Assembly: GCA_009869945.1 (NCBI GenBank)
Contig: WIXG01000002.1
Location: 186,001 to 250,000, forward strand
Source: Mesaphorura yosii
Lineage: Eukaryota; Arthropoda; Collembola; Poduromorpha; Tullbergiidae
Direction of reading: 5' to 3'
Length of the DNA stretch: 64,000 nucleotides
The position numbers and the translations under genes were made by a program. Positions 59,198 to 64,000 of the stretch are shown here, piece after piece. How positions within the stretch are numbered: position 1 is the stretch's first letter; each line of letters begins with the position of its first letter. The notes under the pieces are model-generated. The model was not told where the DNA came from, did not search any database, and saw only the letters and a list, made by a program, of their open reading frames with translations.

Positions 59198-62100
59198 TTC
59201 GACTTAATTGTCCGCCTGCCAATACTCAAAACAAAATGCATGCAAAGTTTAAGGTAAAGGTGAAGTCGAAGCACGCGCACGAGTTAATTGCAGTGCTAAA
59301 TGCTAATGCTTTCAAGAAGCAGAGCTGCTGTGTCACCTTGCCTTGATGTGTTTGCCAGAAGGAGATGAAGAACGAGTGTGAGTCTAAAAGTCAATGTCAT
59401 TGAATCATGAATGAATGACGCACACACGCAGGCACTGAAAGTGAAATTGGTACATGATTCTCACATCACAGCCGTGAGGCGACGCGGCCGTGAGCTCAAG
59501 TCTTCAATTTCGCTTTCAAGAGGAAGGACGAATGGAGGCACGAGGAAGAGCCATAAATACGTACCGCCGTCGGAACCCTGTGGCCCAATTACCCAACGCA
59601 TGGCACTGGTCGCTGGCTAAATTTTGTCCATCAACTTTATTTTCGTTGTCAGTTACGTTAAACAGCGTATGGCCGAGAAGCCGAAGCACAGAGGCACAGA
59701 ATACGGAAGAGACTTTGACCTAAATCTTGCTGTACGAGTACGCGAACTCAGGGCAAAAAATTTCAATAAAATTGTTTCAAGTTTGAACCTCTCCACGTGC
59801 CTGTCCCAATTCTCCATTATTGTGCTGAATTTGGTTGCTGAGTCGCTGCACTGTACTCTGGTTCCGTGTACGAATGCGTATGCGTGTGTTGTGCGTGGGA
59901 AGCCAAATAAGTTAGCGCAAGCAAAGGAAAACCGCTTTGTCTGAAGCCCAAATTAATAATCAGGCCGGCTTGTTTCTCGTTTCGCATTCACAATTGCGAA
60001 TTTGTTCTGCCGAGCCGAGATTAACAATATTCGCAATCGCAATAGAAATTCTCAATATCCACAATTTCTGGTGCGGCATTGCAAAATTAGTCCTGTTTTC
60101 AATAATGCTGCTGGCTGCCTCGGATTTGAATATCGGCAATTCGCAATTCTGTACAGCTCGAAGTCAAGAATCAAGAATGAGTTCTCGCGTTACACAATAC
60201 AGCGCAGTACGATCATTATTAGTCATGGATATTTAACGAGTAACGACCCTGCTTAGCATTGCGTTTGATCTGGACTTCTCGCTCAGCACGGCATGGCCTC
60301 GATTTCCATATCAAGAATTTTCCACAATGGCAATCATTGTGATACAAACATCAGCATTCAGCATTGAGCTGACCCTGGCACGTGGAACTGAAAAGTGAAA
60401 CTGGGACCAGCACCGCGTCATCGCACCGTCTTGAAGAGTAAATATTGCGTTGCGTTGAGTATTTTTGTACGCTGTCCCACTTTCAGTTTCTGTTTCAGGT
60501 TCTCCGAGGGCTAGCTCGTTCCTCTAGGGAGATTGAATGGATGAACTAGATTCCGAACCCGCGCGTGGCAATGCGTCGCCATTGCGTGAGTGCCCTCAAC
60601 TTGGCGCGTGTTGGACTTGGAACTTGGAACCCAGCGCCCAGTGCCCAGCAATTTGTCCATACTTCGCAATCACAGTTTTTCAAGCGTTTCCACCAATGTC
60701 CTTTACTTTACATCATCGAAAAATGGAAACGAAAATCAGCGACTTAAAAATTAAAGATTGGAATTGAAACGATGCGATGAATATTAATAGCGACAATTTA
60801 TTTGATCGTTCCTGCATTTTCCCTTTTTCGTCAGTCACTTACGCTCTGAGCAGCGAGTTGATCCCGGAGAACTCGTACCGGTGTTGAGTTGGCACCGACA
60901 CGCGCCACGCGCTGACCTAAAATTGGACTGGCCTAGTCTGGAACGCATTACGCGTGTGATGCGTCCCAGTTCCAGAATCTTTCTTTTCTAGGTCAACGCA
61001 TACAAACACGTAAGGAATCGGTTGAATTGAACAGAATTGAATCCTGGAACATAAATCGATATATTCTTTTAACGTAAGTGGGACGCGGGTCATTTAATCG
61101 GATTTCTCGCATCTTCTTCAGGATCATATTTCTCATTTGATGTTTCCCCACCCGCTTTGAAGTTGGTCGCAAATTTGGCAGGTGCGTGAAGGCAAAGGCA
61201 AAGGCAATGACCGGTCGGAATCCTTTGGCATCAGTTAGCACGTATCAGCATTTTCAACGGCGAAAGACCTTGGCCTCCATAATTGAGATGGTGGCAAATA
61301 CGAGAATGCGAGCTGTGAATTAATCAACACGTACGCCTAAACAAGTCGATGTAATTTGCGAATCAAATATAAACCATATTTGATTCCAAGATTTATTCCA
61401 CTTTAGCAAGGATAATTGATAGTTGACAATAATCAGTACATAAAATTGTAATAAGTCAAAAGAATCTTAGACTGGCTAATAATTGCATATTTAAGTAATT
61501 AACAACGAAAATACACGCTATTCGTCGGCCCACTTGTGTGCTGGGTTATAATTTATAATTAATGAACACATGATAACAGACTATGTCGACTCAAAGTTTC
61601 GCATTTCGCTTTCGCCTCGCTCAACTGATTCTAGTGTCTAGCCCGTATTCTTAGCTTAATGTTAAGACCCATCGTAATTACGATTACATGACACTTTATG
61701 CAAAATATACATCGTAGTATCCTCTTACGCAGCAGAAAATAGAACGTCAATTTTGCCTGCCAAAAATATCCACGACAAAAATATCCACGTTCTTGCCTTC
61801 GCTTTAATTTACGCACACAATTCAATTTTCGAATTCAATCCACGAATTACGATTATGTAAATGAATTTGATTCTTATTCTTTATTCTTTGATTAGTGAAC
61901 ACATTCGGATAAAATCTCAATTCAGCACAGAAATACAGTAAAACAATAAAACAATTTCGCCCCAAAATTATAAAACGACTGGAAACTTTAAAGCACGGAT
62001 TTTAAAAGAGCGTTTTCACAAAATTGACGATGAAATTGAACACATTCGGTGCTTAGTGCTTAGCTCACTCGCAATTTCAAGTATTTGGTTGAGGAATTGG

Positions 62101-63613
62101 CTTTGGCTTGATGCGTGAGATTCTTTTACAGCGTAAGCTAAAATTTTTACCATTCTACTTTATACAATTTTCACTAAAAATCTTTCCAGTTTCCATTTTT
62201 GGTATAGATTACATGTTTTAAAGCTTCGTGTCCCAAACCGGCCTTCGGTGGCCTCCGCTGCTTTCCCGTTACAATTACAATTACGATTTTGTACACAAAC
62301 CTTAGCTTGCTACCATGCATTATTAAAGCCACGTCACGCTTTAACCAACTCTTAAAGCAATTCTCTACACAATGTACAAAAGATGTAAATGTAAAGTAAC
62401 CAACTTAGCAAAACCAAGCCAAAAATTAACGTACTCGTAATAAAATCTGAATTTCTCAAACACGTCGTTTAGCAAACGTTAAATATCCAATTCTTTAAAC
62501 TTTGTACAGCACCCTCCAAATCAGCTGAACCAAAACGGTTTTCGTCGTACAGTATCGTAAATATTTTGTCATAAGTCTAATTCGTTAATTACATTATTAA
62601 GAATTATCCTGACAAAATACTCGAATCGAGAGCAAATGCAATGCAATGCAAAATGCAAAGAAACGCTAAACTAAAGAGAATTAAACTGAATTGAGGCGAC
62701 TATGCTACGAATGCGTTAAAGAAGAGAGAAAGACAGCCAGCATGCGCTAATTATGCTACATTTTGTACCGACGTTTAATCTATGTAAAACTACTCAATTG
62801 CTAGTCAATTGTGAATGATTTTTTGGTACATTTTCAATTTAAAGCCTTTTAGCAAATATCCGAATTCGAGAATTCACAGATTTTATTGCTTAATGGAATT
62901 CGACTGACGAATTTTCCCAACCTTAGCCTTTAAATAGTAATTCTGTACACATTTACAACGATTGACTTTACGCTTTAAGCTTGACGCTTTAAGATTTTTG
63001 GTGTGGTACAGGAAATTTAAAGCCTACGGTTACGCTCTTATTAAAGTTTAGACAACTAGTCTTTTAGTAAAACAAGAATTACGTTTAAAGCTCACAATTT
63101 AATTCAAGTCCAACACGAATCCAAACTCACCAGCTTAATTGTACTCTTTCTGTGCTGCTGCAAGTAAAATTTGGGCTTTGCCAGAAACTGCGCGACCTTC
63201 AGTGTTTAGTCCATTCATTAATTGGCCGCCTTTTCAACCAGTCTTAAGCCATACGATGCCACCATGTGAAAAGATAGCGTTATCTGGTTGAAAGTGATCG
63301 TTAAAGAGCGGAGCCCTGCGATAGCCCAAAAATAAAGAAGTCGAGCTGATAGCAGAAAGATAGACGACAGTTTCCGTTATGAAAATAGACGCATCTTCGA
63401 CGTTATTCCAAGAATAAATATTTTGTCTGCATATTTCGAGTGTTTGCTTGTTCGAGGTACAACATGCAAGGCCTTTACACGTGAATTCAGGCAACAATAA
63501 AGTAGTGTAGTGAATTAGCAGTAGGTAATAAGTAGTTCATAAATATTGAACACATTCGTTTCGACCGACATGAACACCAACAAGATCAGGAATCAGGACA
63601 GGAGTTTATCAGT
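59198..63613. other. Long region without a recognised gene; partly probable 3' UTR
   Basis: From about 60.8 kb rightward the sequence becomes more AT-rich, with scattered minus-strand AATAAA signals (for example near 61390, 61880 and 62880). It lies directly downstream of the partial minus-strand gene at the window edge. Part of it may be that gene's long 3' UTR. Frames of up to 106 codons show no protein character. No repeats or RNA genes were identified. Confidence 0.35.
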
Positions 63614-64000
63614 TTATGTGCACTTCTCTGCGTACTGAATGACTGACGAGAGTCGGAGCCTCTGCGAGAGGATCGACTCGGATTTCTCCGATTCCGAGTC
63701 GTCCGCTGCACGCGTTAATGGCGCAGCTGGAACGCTTTCCTGGGCGTACTTCTCAAGAATGAGGCTCGACCTCTTCCTCGGGCCGCCTAGTGAAGGTCGG
63801 CTTCGCATCGGGCGCCCGCCGTCCTGGCACTCGTCGGACAGCTCCTCGCACGACCCGTCGCTCATGCCGCTCGGGCTCGATTGCCGTGGCGGTGGGGAGG
63901 GTGAGAGCGAGACGGACTCAGAGTGCGAGAGTGGGCGCCGTGAGAAATCAATGCATAGCTCCTGCGGACTGTCTGACCTTGGCGAAGAGGAAAAGGAGTG
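63614..64000 (-). CDS. C-terminal part of an unrecognised Ser-rich protein (partial)
   Basis: An open frame runs from the window edge to a TAA at 63614-63616, giving at least 128 codons. It is Ser/Pro-rich with acidic patches (GMSDGSCEELSDECQDGG) and basic stretches (RPSLGGPRKRSSLILEKY), and ends RLRLSSVIQYAEKCT. Composition and steady codon structure look coding. RSxS-type sequences suggest phosphorylation sites, which is inference. I do not recognise the family. The 5' part and any upstream exons lie outside the window. Confidence 0.6.
   Translation of the reverse strand, partial: HSFSSSPRSDSPQELCIDFSRRPLSHSESVSLSPSPPPRQSSPSGMSDGSCEELSDECQDGGRPMRSRPSLGGPRKRSSLILEKYAQESVPAAPLTRAADDSESEKSESILSQRLRLSSVIQYAEKCT

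Noticed and set aside
63234-63497. 87-codon minus-strand frame below the partial gene
   Set aside because: Follows a clear stop codon of the partial gene; no domain and no acceptor that would make it a coding exon.

Overview
The window is nuclear DNA of an arthropod. Genes are broken by many short GT-AG introns. The gene content includes an RR-type chitin-binding cuticle protein, an arthropod-type gustatory receptor, a trissin-type neuropeptide receptor, a CYP3-clan P450 and a peritrophin-type chitin-binding domain. A non-insect hexapod such as a springtail would fit, but the species cannot be fixed from the sequence. I see no transposon, retroelement, tRNA, rRNA or CRISPR array. All gene models below were built by hand from splice sites, reading phase and protein similarity.

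Layout. 0-7.1 kb: trissin receptor (minus). 7.1-11.9 kb: no gene seen. 11.9-14.0 kb: DOMON/cytochrome b561 reductase (minus). 16.8-18.5 kb: P450 with TATA box (minus). 20.6-29.5 kb: 13-exon cyclic-nucleotide-gated channel (plus). 30.4-31.7 kb: cuticle protein with TATA box (plus). 32.4-34.5 kb: secreted trypsin-like protease (minus). 35.2-37.7 kb: 4CL/luciferase-type acyl-CoA ligase (minus). 39.0-41.3 kb: secreted protein combining a chitin-binding domain with laminin EGF and laminin IV domains (plus). 41.6-42.1 kb: small membrane protein with a PDZ-type tail (minus). 43.7-45.3 kb: gustatory receptor (plus). 45.6-46.8 kb: splicing factor SF3B4 (minus). 47.2-51.8 kb: HBS1 ribosome-rescue GTPase, with an internal alternative terminal exon that looks like a SKI7-type exosome adaptor (minus). 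52.7-53.3 kb: ACOT13 (plus). 53.7-54.8 kb: mitochondrial carrier SLC25A34/35 (minus). 56.6-57.3 kb: CFAP97D/hemingway-like protein (plus). 57.8-59.1 kb: MTCH2-like outer-membrane insertase (plus). 63.6-64.0 kb: last exon of an unrecognised Ser-rich protein (minus).

The genes do not form one pathway. There are housekeeping genes (SF3B4, HBS1, ACOT13, SLC25A34/35, MTCH2), which lie close together between 45 and 59 kb. The rest are sensory or signalling genes (trissin receptor, CNG channel, gustatory receptor) and cuticle or extracellular genes (RR protein, protease, chitin-laminin protein) spread over the more open left part.

The most interesting points are the HBS1/SKI7 locus with three copies of a PLFxxQ-type motif in the SKI7-like exon, the chitin-binding/laminin domain fusion, and two reading-phase problems, one in the MTCH2-like gene and one in the gustatory receptor.
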